From: Geothermovivens sp964644845
GTDB lineage: Bacteria; Zhuqueibacterota; Zhuqueibacteria; Oleimicrobiales; Geothermoviventaceae
Assembly (NCBI GenBank): GCA_964644845.1
Contig: CAZXXS010000050.1
Span: 1-31,800, forward strand
DNA length: 31,800 bases
Direction of reading: 5' to 3'
Under the pieces are notes generated by a model. It had not been told where the DNA came from. It did no database searches and saw nothing but the letters and a program-made list of their open reading frames with translations. Positions 16,092 through 24,764 of the stretch are shown in pieces; position 1 is the first letter of the stretch; each line of letters starts with the position of its first letter. A program made the translations under genes and the position numbers.

Positions 16092-16391
16092 TCAACCGTC
16101 CTCAGCTCAGGTTTACCAGCGGAATCTGTGACATGCCAGAAGGTCTCAAGCAACTTGTGCAGGACACCCTGCCAGCTTGCGCAAGGAAACACCAATGCTA
16201 ACACCGCTCTCCAGCGCGACGCATGGACTTTTCGGGGTAGCTGCCCGACTCGCCACGGATAGAGCCCTTCGTGCCTTCGCGACACGTCCAGCTACGCAGC
16301 GCCACCTCAGTCGCCCCGGACAAGCGAAGGTGACGGCTCGGCTCTTTCACGCGTCGCCGAGCTGCCCTCGCTTCCTGCGCCCGGTAAAGCC
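16092..16391. other. Intergenic region, no gene supported
   Basis: 300 bp between the DUF72 gene and the D-cysteine desulfhydrase gene. It presumably holds the desulfhydrase promoter, but I see no convincing -35/-10 pair. Frames across it on both strands lack protein-like composition. Confidence 0.55.
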
Positions 16392-17201
16392 TTAGCCGCT
16401 CTGATTCGTCCGAGTAGGTTTCCGAACGGTCTGACAGCCGAGCGTTTCCACGGCATTCATGAGTGCCTTAGCGTCGCGCACCGCCCAACCACCGGCGTCG
16501 TTGTTGTAGTACACAAACACATCCAGGCCTTCGGCGGCCCACTGCACAACGTCTCTGGCGTCGCGCTGGATCTGCTCTTCCGTGTAGCCCGAGGCGTAAA
16601 GGGCGCCCGGACCGTGTCTGCGCACGTAGACGAACTCGTTCGACGTCAGCGGCTTCTGAACCTTCAGGTCCGGCCAATCCGCAAAACAGAGGGCTACGTT
16701 GAAACGGCGCAACAGTTCGAACGCTTCGTCCGTGTACCACGCCGCGTTGCGAATCTCAAACGCGATCCGCCACCCCCTTGTGCGCGGGTCCGTGCGGAGG
16801 GCTTCCAAGAACGGTTCTACACGCTCCCGATGCCATTTCCAACCGGGTGGAAATTGAAACAGCACCGGACCAAGTTTGTCCTCCAGCGCAACCACGTTCT
16901 CCACAAACGGCCTGAGCGATTCCTCAGGCGTCGCGAGCTTCTTGATGTGCGTGATGAATCGGTTTCCCTTGACCGCGTAAACAAAACCTTCGGGCGCCTT
17001 CCTTCGCCACCCCTCGAACGTGCTCTTTTTCGGCAAGCGGTAGAACGTGTTGTTCAACTCTACCGTAGCGAAATGTTGGGCGTAGTGGTCGAACCAATCC
17101 TTCTGCCTCAGCCCGCGAGGGTAGAAAACTTCCACCCAGTGCCTGTAGTTCCACCCGCTCGTACCGATCCACACGGCGCCCGTGTGTTCTCTCGCCACCA
17201 C
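16392..17201 (-). CDS. DUF72 (YecE-like) family protein
   Basis: A 269-residue DUF72 protein with a TIM-barrel-like fold and unknown function. The hallmarks are all present: WIGTSGWNYRHWVEVFYP at the start, FATVELNNTFYRLP, FVYAVKGNRFITHIKKL, LGPVLFQFPPGWKW, IAFEIRNAAWY, FVYVRRHGP and the C-terminal VFVYYNNDAGGWAVRDA (family YFNND motif). The start is GTG 17201 with GGGAG nine bases upstream. It lies 44 bp downstream of the small membrane protein gene and may be in the same transcript as the ROK kinase. No metal or substrate can be assigned from sequence. Confidence 0.92.
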   Translation of the reverse strand: MVAREHTGAVWIGTSGWNYRHWVEVFYPRGLRQKDWFDHYAQHFATVELNNTFYRLPKKSTFEGWRRKAPEGFVYAVKGNRFITHIKKLATPEESLRPFVENVVALEDKLGPVLFQFPPGWKWHRERVEPFLEALRTDPRTRGWRIAFEIRNAAWYTDEAFELLRRFNVALCFADWPDLKVQKPLTSNEFVYVRRHGPGALYASGYTEEQIQRDARDVVQWAAEGLDVFVYYNNDAGGWAVRDAKALMNAVETLGCQTVRKPTRTNQSG

Positions 17202-17245
17202 CGTTTCAAGCTCCCGAGCTCAGAGCACGTCCCGCTGCGATGGGT

Positions 17246-17617
17246 TCAAGGGGTGCCTTCCACACCAAGCACGTGTTCCCGACCCGCTTTCAGATGCTCG
17301 TGAACCCACACCAGCACGAACAGCAAAGCTTCGAGGGCGAGATTGGCCAGGTAAAGCAACCGATCGGCCCGGCCCAGATTTCCGATCCCGACGTTCAGCA
17401 ATTCAGCCGTCTGCACGAGAAAGGCCAAGCCCACAACAGCCACCACGATCCGAATGGCTACCCGACGCTGGTTCAGAAACACGTAGGCGAGCAAGGTGTA
17501 GGCGAAGAAAACCACGAGTGGGCCGTCGCCGACCCAGATGAACACCCACAGCAGGTTTACCGCGATCAGGGCGAACAGCACGGCAACAGCGCTGTGGAAA
17601 AGCAACTTGTTTTTCAT
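17246..17617 (-). CDS. Small four-helix membrane protein, unknown function
   Basis: A 123-residue integral membrane protein. Predicted transmembrane helices are at about residues 6-28, 31-48, 52-70 and 83-103, followed by a charged tail (HEHLKAGREHV). I chose ATG 17617 (MKNKLLFHSAVA) because a GGAGGGAGG stretch lies immediately upstream and the longer frame adds a basic, non-conserved-looking extension. I recognise no family. It lies 81 bp downstream of the ROK kinase gene and 44 bp upstream of the DUF72 gene on the same strand. Confidence 0.7.
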   Translation of the reverse strand: MKNKLLFHSAVAVLFALIAVNLLWVFIWVGDGPLVVFFAYTLLAYVFLNQRRVAIRIVVAVVGLAFLVQTAELLNVGIGNLGRADRLLYLANLALEALLFVLVWVHEHLKAGREHVLGVEGTP

Positions 17618-17698
17618 CGTCCTCCCTCCAGAGGCCCTCCGAGACCCAGCCCGACCTCCGGTAACGGGCAGCGTCTCCCTGCGCAACGGACCCTCTGG

Positions 17699-18658
17699 CT
17701 ACGCCCGGCCCTCCTTCTCCTTTGCGTAGCCTTCAGCAGCCAGCAAGATCGCCCCCACGGTCCCCGCTTCGTTACCCATTTGTGCCCGGACCACACGCAG
17801 CCCTGAGCCGGACTCGCGCATCGCGAGCTTCTTCGTTTCCTCCTCGACTTTCCGGATGAAGGCATCGCCAGCTTCGGCCACACCTCCACCAATCACGATC
17901 ACTTCGGGGTTGAACACGTTCGTGAAACCCGAAAGAGCCACACCCAAGTAGTACGCCGTCAGCTCGATCGTCCTGGCGGCCTCGGCGTCGGTGTCCGCCA
18001 CCGCGAAGATGTGCTCCGTCGTTACCTCGGACGGGCAGGCCCGGCCAGCCCCTTCACACAGTTCGCGGTACGTCTGGATCATCCCCGGCGCCGAAGCGTA
18101 CTGCTCGATGCAACCGACGTTGCCACAGTTGCATTTCCGACCGTCAAACTTGATCGGTACGTGCCCGAGCTCCGCCCCAGCGAACCAGGATCCACGGTAG
18201 ATCTCGCCATCAATCAGGATGCCGCCGCCAATGCCGGTGCCGAGGGTCAGAAAAATCGCGTTTCTCGCGCCCCGACCCGCTCCCAAACGCGTTTCTGCCA
18301 AAGCCATCACGTTGGCATCGTTGTCCGCGTAGACCTTCAAACCCGTGCGCCGCCCCAGTTCGCCGCGAATGTCCGCACCTTCCCAGTACGGGAGATTCGG
18401 TGCACCACCGATCAGTTTGCCCTGCTCGTAGTCCACGATTCCGGGACTTCCCACGCCAATCGCGCGCAGCTCACCCGCACCCGCCGTTGCTGCTCTCATT
18501 TCGGCAACGGCTTCCTCCATCACCGCGAAAATCGTTTCACGTGACTCCTGGCCGTGCGACGGTTTTTTCCCTTTGGCCAGCAGCCGGCCGTTCGGCCCAG
18601 CCACACCGTACTTCAGCCACGTACCGCCTAAATCCAATCCGACGAACAGGTCTTCCAA
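17699..18658 (-). CDS. ROK-family sugar kinase (glucokinase-like)
   Basis: A 319-residue ROK kinase. The ATP loop is LDLGGTWLKYGV. The catalytic Asp region is YADNDANVMALAE, and GTGIGGGI and GAELGHVP follow. The ROK zinc motif CNCGNVGCIEQY is complete, and IVIGGGVAEAG is the adenosine-binding end. It probably phosphorylates glucose or a related hexose or amino sugar. There is no helix-turn-helix, so it is a kinase rather than a NagC-type repressor. The best start is TTG 18658, with GGAGG about ten bases upstream. It is preceded by a 266-bp gap with no gene. Confidence 0.92.
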   Translation of the reverse strand: MEDLFVGLDLGGTWLKYGVAGPNGRLLAKGKKPSHGQESRETIFAVMEEAVAEMRAATAGAGELRAIGVGSPGIVDYEQGKLIGGAPNLPYWEGADIRGELGRRTGLKVYADNDANVMALAETRLGAGRGARNAIFLTLGTGIGGGILIDGEIYRGSWFAGAELGHVPIKFDGRKCNCGNVGCIEQYASAPGMIQTYRELCEGAGRACPSEVTTEHIFAVADTDAEAARTIELTAYYLGVALSGFTNVFNPEVIVIGGGVAEAGDAFIRKVEEETKKLAMRESGSGLRVVRAQMGNEAGTVGAILLAAEGYAKEKEGRA

Positions 18659-18924
18659 AATCCCTTTGCCTCCGAATTCGAATGCTTGTCAGCACGCAAC
18701 CCGAGACAACCCAAGCGCCACACCGGCTTCGAGACAAACACCAAAAGGTCGCTACCTGTACTGGCTACTGCACAACAACTCTTTCTACCGTTCAACAGCC
18801 CTGCTGCAGAAGCCCGGCGGGAAAACTTTGCCTTCCTCCCCCAAGTCAAAACCCGTTCCAGTACCACACCGCGCACCAGCGAGCCCCTGCTCTGCACCAA
18901 TCCCGCTGGCACTCCGTCGCGAAC

Positions 18925-19452
18925 CTACTCGTTTTCGCTGGCGTAGCTGATCAAAGCCTTCACAGGGTAACCCGCCAGCTTCTCACGACCGTTCAGGAAC
19001 GCAAGTTCGATCAAAAAAACGATGCCGACGATTTCGGCGCCCAGCTGTTTTACCAGCTCCACCGTGGCAGCCATCGTCCCGCCGGTAGCCAGCAAGTCGT
19101 CCACCAGCAGTACCTTTTGCCCCGGCCTGATCGCATCCTTGTGAATTTCGATGGCGTCCTTGCCGTACTCCAATTCGTACTCTGCCCTCACCGTCTCAGC
19201 AGGCAACTTTCCCGGCTTCCGAACCGGCACGAAACCAATGCCGAGTTTGTACGCCATCGCCCCACCGAAAATGAAGCCACGGGACTCCACGCCCACAACC
19301 AGCTCGGGCTTCTTGTCTGCGAAAGCCGCGGCCATCTCGTCCACAGCTTCTCGGAAAGCCGCCCCATCTTTCAGAAGGGTGGTGATGTCCCTGAACACAA
19401 TTCCCGGTTTCGGAAAGTCCGGAATGCTACGGATGCTCTGCTTCAAATCCAT
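18925..19452 (-). CDS. apt: Adenine phosphoribosyltransferase
   Basis: A 175-residue type I phosphoribosyltransferase of normal Apt length that converts adenine and PRPP to AMP (purine salvage). SIPDFPKPGIVFRDITTLL is the Apt N-terminus. VGVESRGFIFGGAMAYKLG and VRKPGKLPAETV form the base-binding hood and flexible loop. VLLVDDLLATGGTM is the PRPP-binding motif. GGGAG six bases before ATG 19452 supports the start. It is 77 bp downstream of the acylphosphatase gene. Confidence 0.97.
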   Translation of the reverse strand: MDLKQSIRSIPDFPKPGIVFRDITTLLKDGAAFREAVDEMAAAFADKKPELVVGVESRGFIFGGAMAYKLGIGFVPVRKPGKLPAETVRAEYELEYGKDAIEIHKDAIRPGQKVLLVDDLLATGGTMAATVELVKQLGAEIVGIVFLIELAFLNGREKLAGYPVKALISYASENE

Positions 19453-19529
19453 GCGATTCTCCCACTGTGCTTGCCGTTGTTCCCCACCAACCGGGTCCTG
19501 CTCGTCCTGTTCTCTTTCTGCGCTCTACG

Positions 19530-19826
19530 TCAGTAGCGAATTTCAAACGTGTCAAATTCACCTCGGTACGGTTCCCAGGTCACGTCCGCCCGGGTCACAC
19601 GGGCAAACCGCGGCCCCATCCGCACCTGATCAACGTAGTCCTGAACCATCTCCCGGTCGCCTTCCACGACGGTTTCCACTGAGCCGTCCGGGAGGTTGCG
19701 CACGTACCCACGCAGCCCACGGATGGTCGCATTTCGGAACGCAAAGTAGCGGAATCCCACCCCCTGCACAATCCCGTGCACGATCACCCTGGCCCTGGCT
19801 TTTTCCTCCTTCATCTCACTCGTCAT
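19530..19826 (-). CDS. acyP: Acylphosphatase
   Basis: A 98-residue acylphosphatase that hydrolyses carboxyl-phosphate bonds of acyl phosphates. The substrate-binding loop VHGIVQGVGFRYFAF contains the catalytic Arg, and GLRGYVRNLPDGSVE contains the catalytic Asn. Both key residues are present. The start may be ATG 19826 or the Met four codons in. It lies between apt and the SLOG-type gene with short gaps. Confidence 0.95.
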   Translation of the reverse strand: MTSEMKEEKARARVIVHGIVQGVGFRYFAFRNATIRGLRGYVRNLPDGSVETVVEGDREMVQDYVDQVRMGPRFARVTRADVTWEPYRGEFDTFEIRY

Positions 19827-19920
19827 CAGCTCCGATCCTACCAGCCGGATGCTCCGTCGCGTGTGTCAGGCGTCCTCTCCTTGCCCCTCAAACACGACCG
19901 CCCTTCGGGCCTCCAGTGGT

Positions 19921-20391
19921 TCAGCGTTCCGCCAGCCGCAGGGCTTTCTCCACAGCCTCCTCAGGAGTGGCGGCCACGTGAATTTCCGGTGTGAACGCCC
20001 AGCCGGCGAGGCTTACCACCGGCACACCCAGCTTGAGGCAGAAAGCGATCTCCGAAAGCGTGCCGTATTCGCCGTCCACGGCGATGGCCGCCTGAGCCGA
20101 CCGTACAATGATCACGTTTCGGGCTTCACCCATTCCGGTTACAATCCGCACGTCCACGTAGGGGTTGGCCTGGTGACGACTGGCCCCTGGAAGTACCCCA
20201 ATCGTCACGCCGCCGGTCCTCTTTGCACCCTTGCAGGCTGCCTCCATCACCCCACCCAGACCGCCGCATATCAAGGTGACGCCGCGCTGGGCCAGGATCT
20301 CTCCCACCCGCTCGGCCAGCCCGTAGATCTTCTCGTCCACGGAACCACCGCCGAGGACGGCGATTACCGTTTTACCAGGCAAAACACTCAC
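19921..20391 (-). CDS. TIGR00725/SLOG-type nucleotide-binding family protein
   Basis: A 156-residue Rossmann-like protein of the TIGR00725 family, related to LOG/lysine-decarboxylase-like (SLOG) proteins. IAVLGGGSVDEKIY opens the fold, and ICGGLGGVMEAACKGAK is the GG-x-G-GVM motif. AVDGEYGTLSEIAF matches the PGGxGTxxE region of LOG enzymes, with DGEYGTLSE instead. LOG proteins cleave cytokinin nucleotides, and many SLOG proteins sense nucleotide-derived ligands, but this family's function is unknown. Its GTG start overlaps the asnS stop by four bases (GTGA), so expression is coupled to AsnRS. Confidence 0.87.
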   Translation of the reverse strand: MSVLPGKTVIAVLGGGSVDEKIYGLAERVGEILAQRGVTLICGGLGGVMEAACKGAKRTGGVTIGVLPGASRHQANPYVDVRIVTGMGEARNVIIVRSAQAAIAVDGEYGTLSEIAFCLKLGVPVVSLAGWAFTPEIHVAATPEEAVEKALRLAER

Positions 20392-21698
20392 GGTTCAAGT
20401 CGGTAAAGCATGCGTGGAAATGGAATCGTTTCGCGAACGTGCGGCAGACCGCAGATCCACGCCACCGTTCGTTCGATGCCCAAGCCGAAGCCCGCGTGCG
20501 GCACACTGCCGTAGCGCCGGAGGTCCAGGTACCACTGAAATGGCTCCTTTGGCAGATCGTGCTCCTCGATTTTTCGCTCCAGAGTCTCCAGGTCGTCCTC
20601 GCGTTGCCCCCCGCCGATGATTTCCCCGTAGCCCTCGGGAGCGAGCATGTCTACACACAGCGCGCGGTCCGGCTCTTCCGGGTCGTTTTTCATGTAGAAC
20701 GCTTTCACGGCGGCCGGGTACCGGTGCACCATCACAGGGCGGTCGAACTTTTGCGAAATCACCGTCTCGTCCGTACCACCAAAATCGTCTCCGAATCGAA
20801 AGCCGGTACCAGCCTCGTCGAGGATTTTGGCAGCCTCATCGTACTTGATTCTGGGAAACGGTGTCCGGATTTTCTCCAGAGGCGCCAGGTCGCGCCCCAA
20901 GGTCTCCAGCTCCTTACGCCGTTTCTCCAGAACGCGCTGAACGATGTACTCTACAAGCTCCTCGGCCAGGTGCATGTCGTCGTCCAGGTCGAAATAGGCT
21001 ACCTCCGGCTCAACCATCCAGAACTCGATCAGGTGGCGCCGCGTCTTTGACCGTTCCGCTCGAAAAGTTGGGCCGAAGCAGTAGACCTTTCCAAAGGCCA
21101 TCGCCCCGGCCTCCATGTAGAGCTGCCCGCTCTGGGTCAGGTACACCTTATGGCCAAAGTAGTCGGTCTCGAACAGGGTTGTCGTGCCTTCGCAGGCAGC
21201 CGGTGTAAAAATCGGCGCGTCCAGGAGGGTGAACCGACGGTCGTCGAAAAAGTCACGAATGGCCTGAATGATCTCGTGCCTGATTCGTAGAATCGCGTGC
21301 TGTCTGCTGCTACGCAGCCAGAGGTGGCGGTGATCCATCAAAAACTCGACGCCGTGCTCCTTCGGCGTAATCGGGTAGCCATCAGCGATCTGGACGACTT
21401 CCACGTCTTTTAACTGTAGCTCGTAGCCACCCGGCGCACGCTTGTCCTCGCGGATCGTGCCGAAAACCTTGACCGAGGACTCCTGTGTCAGTCGGCTGGC
21501 GTCCTCCCAAACACGTTCGTCCACGTCTGGCTTAAACACTACAGACTGGATGATTCCCGTGCCGTCACGGACGAGCAGAAACTGCAGCTTGCCCTTCTCC
21601 CGCTTGTGGTAGAGCCAGCCAAAAATCCAGACATCTTCCCCTACGTGTGCTCCCGCCTCTTCAACGTAGATCCGATTCGGAACAGACGCAAGACTCAT
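20388..21698 (-). CDS. asnS: Asparaginyl-tRNA synthetase
   Basis: A 436-residue class IIb aminoacyl-tRNA synthetase that charges tRNA(Asn). The OB-fold anticodon-binding domain covers about residues 8-110 (VWIFGWLYHKREKGKLQFLL). Motif 2 is FRAERSKTRRHLIEFWMVEP and motif 3 is GFGLGIERTVAWICG. FTPAACEGTTTLFE and the length favour AsnRS over AspRS, since there is no GAD insertion. I chose ATG 21698 (MSLASVPNRIYVEE). The longer frame adds 14 residues that look like leader sequence, and AAGGA lies ten bases upstream of the chosen start. Confidence 0.95.
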   Translation of the reverse strand: MSLASVPNRIYVEEAGAHVGEDVWIFGWLYHKREKGKLQFLLVRDGTGIIQSVVFKPDVDERVWEDASRLTQESSVKVFGTIREDKRAPGGYELQLKDVEVVQIADGYPITPKEHGVEFLMDHRHLWLRSSRQHAILRIRHEIIQAIRDFFDDRRFTLLDAPIFTPAACEGTTTLFETDYFGHKVYLTQSGQLYMEAGAMAFGKVYCFGPTFRAERSKTRRHLIEFWMVEPEVAYFDLDDDMHLAEELVEYIVQRVLEKRRKELETLGRDLAPLEKIRTPFPRIKYDEAAKILDEAGTGFRFGDDFGGTDETVISQKFDRPVMVHRYPAAVKAFYMKNDPEEPDRALCVDMLAPEGYGEIIGGGQREDDLETLERKIEEHDLPKEPFQWYLDLRRYGSVPHAGFGLGIERTVAWICGLPHVRETIPFPRMLYRLEP

Positions 21699-22136
21699 GC
21701 TGTGCTTTTCCTTTTCTCTGGTGCGACCTGTAGACTGCAAGACAACCTGGAACCCCGCCCGCAGAACGGAGCTACGGCGTCGCTCTCATTTCAAACATGT
21801 CCTTTTCACGCCCTGGATCCAGCCAGTAGACAGCCGCCCGTCCGACTTCAGGCCCGGGCCCCGAAGCATTCCCCAGGGCGCAAGTCAACGTTGAACCAAA
21901 GCCTGCAAGCACTCATCCAACGGGCCGGCGCCGAAAACACACGGGGCCCTCTCCGCGGGGACACCACCAACCGATACCTGCCGAACGCTGCTTACGCCCA
22001 ACCAGACTTCCGGTCGCCGTGACCCCTCTCGCACCTTAAAGGGCGCAAGCGCACTTCCCAGCATCCGTTTGCGCATCGATTCTTTCGGCCCGCGAGCTTC
22101 TCGACGTGTTTCCAGCGGGCCACAAGTTTTTGGGGC
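21699..22136. other. Intergenic region upstream of asnS, no gene supported
   Basis: 438 bp between the universal stress protein gene and asnS. It should contain the asnS promoter. I see no convincing sigma70 pair, no T-box core and no protein-like frame; a 63-residue minus-strand frame at 21885-22076 has no recognisable features. A hairpin lies at its right end (22087-22121). Confidence 0.55.
22087..22121 (-). terminator. Hairpin just after the universal stress gene
   Basis: GGCCCGC (22087-22093) and GCGGGCC (22115-22121) form a perfect 7-bp stem 15 bp after the stop of the gene at 22137. The loop holds a small GAG-CTT-CTC sub-hairpin. No T-run follows on the minus strand; a T-run follows only on the plus strand (ACAAGTTTTT), where there is no gene. 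It is a candidate terminator of the plsY-gpsA-usp transcript. Confidence 0.35.
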
Positions 22137-22973
22137 TCACTTCACCAGACACACAGGGACCGGCGAGTTCCGCATCACATGAACCGTCGTGCTACCCAGG
22201 ATCGCCTCCCGCAACCGTGAATGGCCGTAGCCGCCAATGACTACGAGGTCGAAACCGCCGTCCGCTGCTCGTGTGGGAATGGCTTCGTCCGGATCGCCAG
22301 CGATCCACTGCGTCTTCACTTTACACTCGAATGCCTTCAGGTAATCCTCCGCTTCGGCCAGCGTTCTCCGGGCCCACTCTTCGTCTCTGTGCACCGTCAA
22401 CACTTCCACTTCGGCCTGCATCTTTTCGGCCAACGTACCCGCGAATTGCATGGCCCGACTCGCCGGCCGACTGCCGTCGTAGCTGAGGAGGATCTTGCGA
22501 ATCTGGCGGTACTTCTGGTGTACGACCATCAACGGTTTCTCGATCTGACGGCTTACGGCCTCCACGGTGGCCCCGAGCAATCTGGACTCCCACTTGGCGT
22601 ACTCGCCGCGCTGCCCCATGATGACAAGGTCGGCCACTCGTTGCCGTTCCAGAATCGCCTCCACCGGAGAATCTGCCACCTTCTCCGTGGTGAAACGCAC
22701 ACCCTCTTCTTTCAGTAGCGCGGCGGCGGATTCCAGCGTCTTTTCCGCTTTTTCCTGAAGAACCTTTTCCGTTTCCTCACGGTAAAGCGGCGACGGCATC
22801 ACCGGCACGAACCCGTCCACGCCGAACGTGGCAACCCACTCGAAGATCCGGACGTCTACCACCGAAACCACACGCAACAACGCGCCAAAGGATCGCCCGA
22901 AATCTACGCCATGCCGCAGAACAGATTCCGTGTAGCCGCTGCCGTCGACCGGCAGCAAAACGGACTTGATCAT
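22137..22973 (-). CDS. Tandem universal stress protein (two UspA domains)
   Basis: A 278-residue cytoplasmic protein of two UspA domains. Domain 1 (about 1-140) starts MIKSVLLPVDGSGYTESVLR and has the ATP-loop-like sequence GQRGEYAKWESRLLGAT. Domain 2 (about 147-278) starts KILLSYDGSRPASRAMQFAG and has GGYGHSRLREAILGSTTVHV. Domain 2 fits G-2x-G-9x-G-(S/T) exactly. Domain 1 has Ala at the last position, so nucleotide binding may be weaker there. I chose ATG 22973, preceded by GGGAGG. It lies ten bp after gpsA and is probably co-transcribed with plsY and gpsA. Confidence 0.92.
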   Translation of the reverse strand: MIKSVLLPVDGSGYTESVLRHGVDFGRSFGALLRVVSVVDVRIFEWVATFGVDGFVPVMPSPLYREETEKVLQEKAEKTLESAAALLKEEGVRFTTEKVADSPVEAILERQRVADLVIMGQRGEYAKWESRLLGATVEAVSRQIEKPLMVVHQKYRQIRKILLSYDGSRPASRAMQFAGTLAEKMQAEVEVLTVHRDEEWARRTLAEAEDYLKAFECKVKTQWIAGDPDEAIPTRAADGGFDLVVIGGYGHSRLREAILGSTTVHVMRNSPVPVCLVK

Positions 22974-22983
22974 TCCGCCTCCC

Positions 22984-23997
22984 TTACCCCCAGCTCTCCA
23001 TTTTTGGATCACGCGTCATCAAATCCAGAAGCGCCTGCTCGGGCTTCTTGCTTTCGTAAAGGATCCGGTACACCTCCGCCGTGATGGGCATTTCCACGCC
23101 CATCTTCTGGCTCAACCGGTACGCCGCCTTCGCGGTTCGGTAACCCTCCGCAACCATCGTCATCTTCGCCAGAGCCTCCGCCGTCGTGAGGCCACGCCCG
23201 ATGTACTCGCCGAACTGGCGGTTGCGACTGTGACGGCTCATGCAGGTCACAATCAGGTCGCCCATGCCCGAAAGGCCCGCGAAGGTCATCGGATCGGCGC
23301 CCAACGCCTTCCCCAATCGAACCATTTCCACCAGACCGCGTGGTTGCAACGCCGCCTTGGTGTTGTCGCCAAACCCGAGGCCGTCTGAGATCCCTGCGGC
23401 AACGGCCATGACATTTTTCAGAGCGCCACCGAGCTCCACCCCGACGACGTCCGGACTCGCGTAGACCCGGAAACGAGCCGTCATGAACGCCCCTTGTGTA
23501 CGACGAGCGGCTTCCACTTCAGGGCACGCAACGACAACCGCCGTGGGCACTCCCCGACTGACCTCCTCCGCATGACTCGGCCCAGAAAGGGCAACAATCT
23601 GGTGCCGGGACACGGGCAATTCTTCTTCCAGAATCTGGGTCATTCTCGAAAAGGTGTCGATCTCGAGGCCTTTAGTGCCGGAAACAACGGTGAGGTTGTC
23701 CCACGCCAGGTCCAAAGTAGCGACCTGCCGGGCACCACGCCTGAGCACGTGGGACGGTAGCGCAAACACAAGCCAGCGCGCATCAGTCGTCGCTTCGTGC
23801 ACGTCAGCGGTGACCACTACCTCATCCGGAACACGCACGCCAGGCAGCCCGATTCGGTTCTCTCGCGTTCGCGCCACCTCTTCGGCACGGTCCGCCAGAG
23901 GCTCCCAAATCCGCACCTGGTGGCCCGCTGAGTGCAGGTGAAGCGCAAGCGCCGTGCCCCAGCTCCCCCCACCAATGACCGCGAAATGCTCCGGCAT
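22984..23997 (-). CDS. gpsA: NAD(P)-dependent glycerol-3-phosphate dehydrogenase
   Basis: A 337-residue GpsA that reduces dihydroxyacetone phosphate to sn-glycerol 3-phosphate for phospholipid synthesis. The nucleotide-binding loop is VIGGGSWGTALALHL. SGPSHAEEVSRGVPTAVVV is the family block, and LGGALKNVMAVAAGISDGL carries the catalytic Lys. GDNTKAALQPRGLVEM is the substrate block, with QP where many relatives have IT. The start is ATG 23997, sharing one base with the plsY stop (TGATG); GTG one codon earlier is possible. Its product is the substrate of the PlsY encoded just upstream. Confidence 0.97.
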   Translation of the reverse strand: MPEHFAVIGGGSWGTALALHLHSAGHQVRIWEPLADRAEEVARTRENRIGLPGVRVPDEVVVTADVHEATTDARWLVFALPSHVLRRGARQVATLDLAWDNLTVVSGTKGLEIDTFSRMTQILEEELPVSRHQIVALSGPSHAEEVSRGVPTAVVVACPEVEAARRTQGAFMTARFRVYASPDVVGVELGGALKNVMAVAAGISDGLGFGDNTKAALQPRGLVEMVRLGKALGADPMTFAGLSGMGDLIVTCMSRHSRNRQFGEYIGRGLTTAEALAKMTMVAEGYRTAKAAYRLSQKMGVEMPITAEVYRILYESKKPEQALLDLMTRDPKMESWG

Positions 23998-24653
23998 CAC
24001 GTGGCCTCAGCCTGTCGCTTTTTGACGAAGGGGGTGTTAAAACGATTCTCCGTACCTGAGATCAGCCGCCGAATGTTAGACCGGTGCGTAAACACGATCA
24101 GCACTGCAAGGAAGACCGTCGCCCCCAGGGTGACGCCGTCGAGCGGCTGATGCTGCAATCTGGCCGCAAGAGCCACAAAAAAAGGTACCGAAACAGCTCC
24201 AAGCATGCTGCCGACGGACACGTAGCCAGTGAACATCACCAGGGCCAACCACACAAGAGCGGCAAACAGCATCGCCAGCGGGGCCAACCCAATCAACACG
24301 CCCAGAGCCGTGCCCACACCCTTGCCACCGCGGAAACCGGCGTACGGGGTCCAGATGTGCCCAAAGACCGCGGCCACGCCGCAAGCCAACTCCACGGCTG
24401 TAGCGGGCCAGCCCACGGACCCGAGAGCGAGTTTCGAAATCACCAACGTGGCAAACGTACCCTTCAACACGTCGACAAGCATCACAGGTAGAGCGATTTT
24501 CCAGCCCAGAACGCGGAACGCGTTGGTTGCCCCCGCATTTCCGCTGCCGTGTTGCCGAATGTCGATGCCGCGAAAAACCTTGCCTGTCACCAAGGCCGTC
24601 GGAATACCGCCCACAAGGTACGAAATGATGATGGCGATCAAGAGTCTAAACAC
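23997..24653 (-). CDS. plsY: Acyl-phosphate:glycerol-3-phosphate acyltransferase
   Basis: A 218-residue integral membrane acyltransferase that makes lysophosphatidic acid from acyl-phosphate and glycerol 3-phosphate. The three PlsY motifs are present: HGSGNAGATNAFRVLG near residue 35, FGHIWTPYAGFRGGKGVGTA near 98-117, and FTHRSNIRRLISGTENRF at the C-terminus. About six hydrophobic helices are visible. GTG 24653 is preceded by GAGG six bases upstream. The gene overlaps gpsA and lies 111 bp downstream of purM. Confidence 0.97.
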   Translation of the reverse strand: MFRLLIAIIISYLVGGIPTALVTGKVFRGIDIRQHGSGNAGATNAFRVLGWKIALPVMLVDVLKGTFATLVISKLALGSVGWPATAVELACGVAAVFGHIWTPYAGFRGGKGVGTALGVLIGLAPLAMLFAALVWLALVMFTGYVSVGSMLGAVSVPFFVALAARLQHQPLDGVTLGATVFLAVLIVFTHRSNIRRLISGTENRFNTPFVKKRQAEAT

Positions 24654-24764
24654 AACGCACCTCGTTTTTCAAATGGCTCGCCCCGCCGGGTCTCCCTCAC
24701 GTCCGTGCTGCGCCGCAAGGCCACCGACCGCCGATCTCCGTACTCTCAGTCTGCCTCAACCGCT

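Noticed and set aside
18659..18924. Promoter or small gene between apt and the ROK kinase
   Set aside because: TTGACT is present on the minus strand but no -10 follows, and frames are not protein-like.
21699..22136. T-box or other riboswitch upstream of asnS
   Set aside because: No T-box core sequence or recognisable riboswitch motif on the minus strand.
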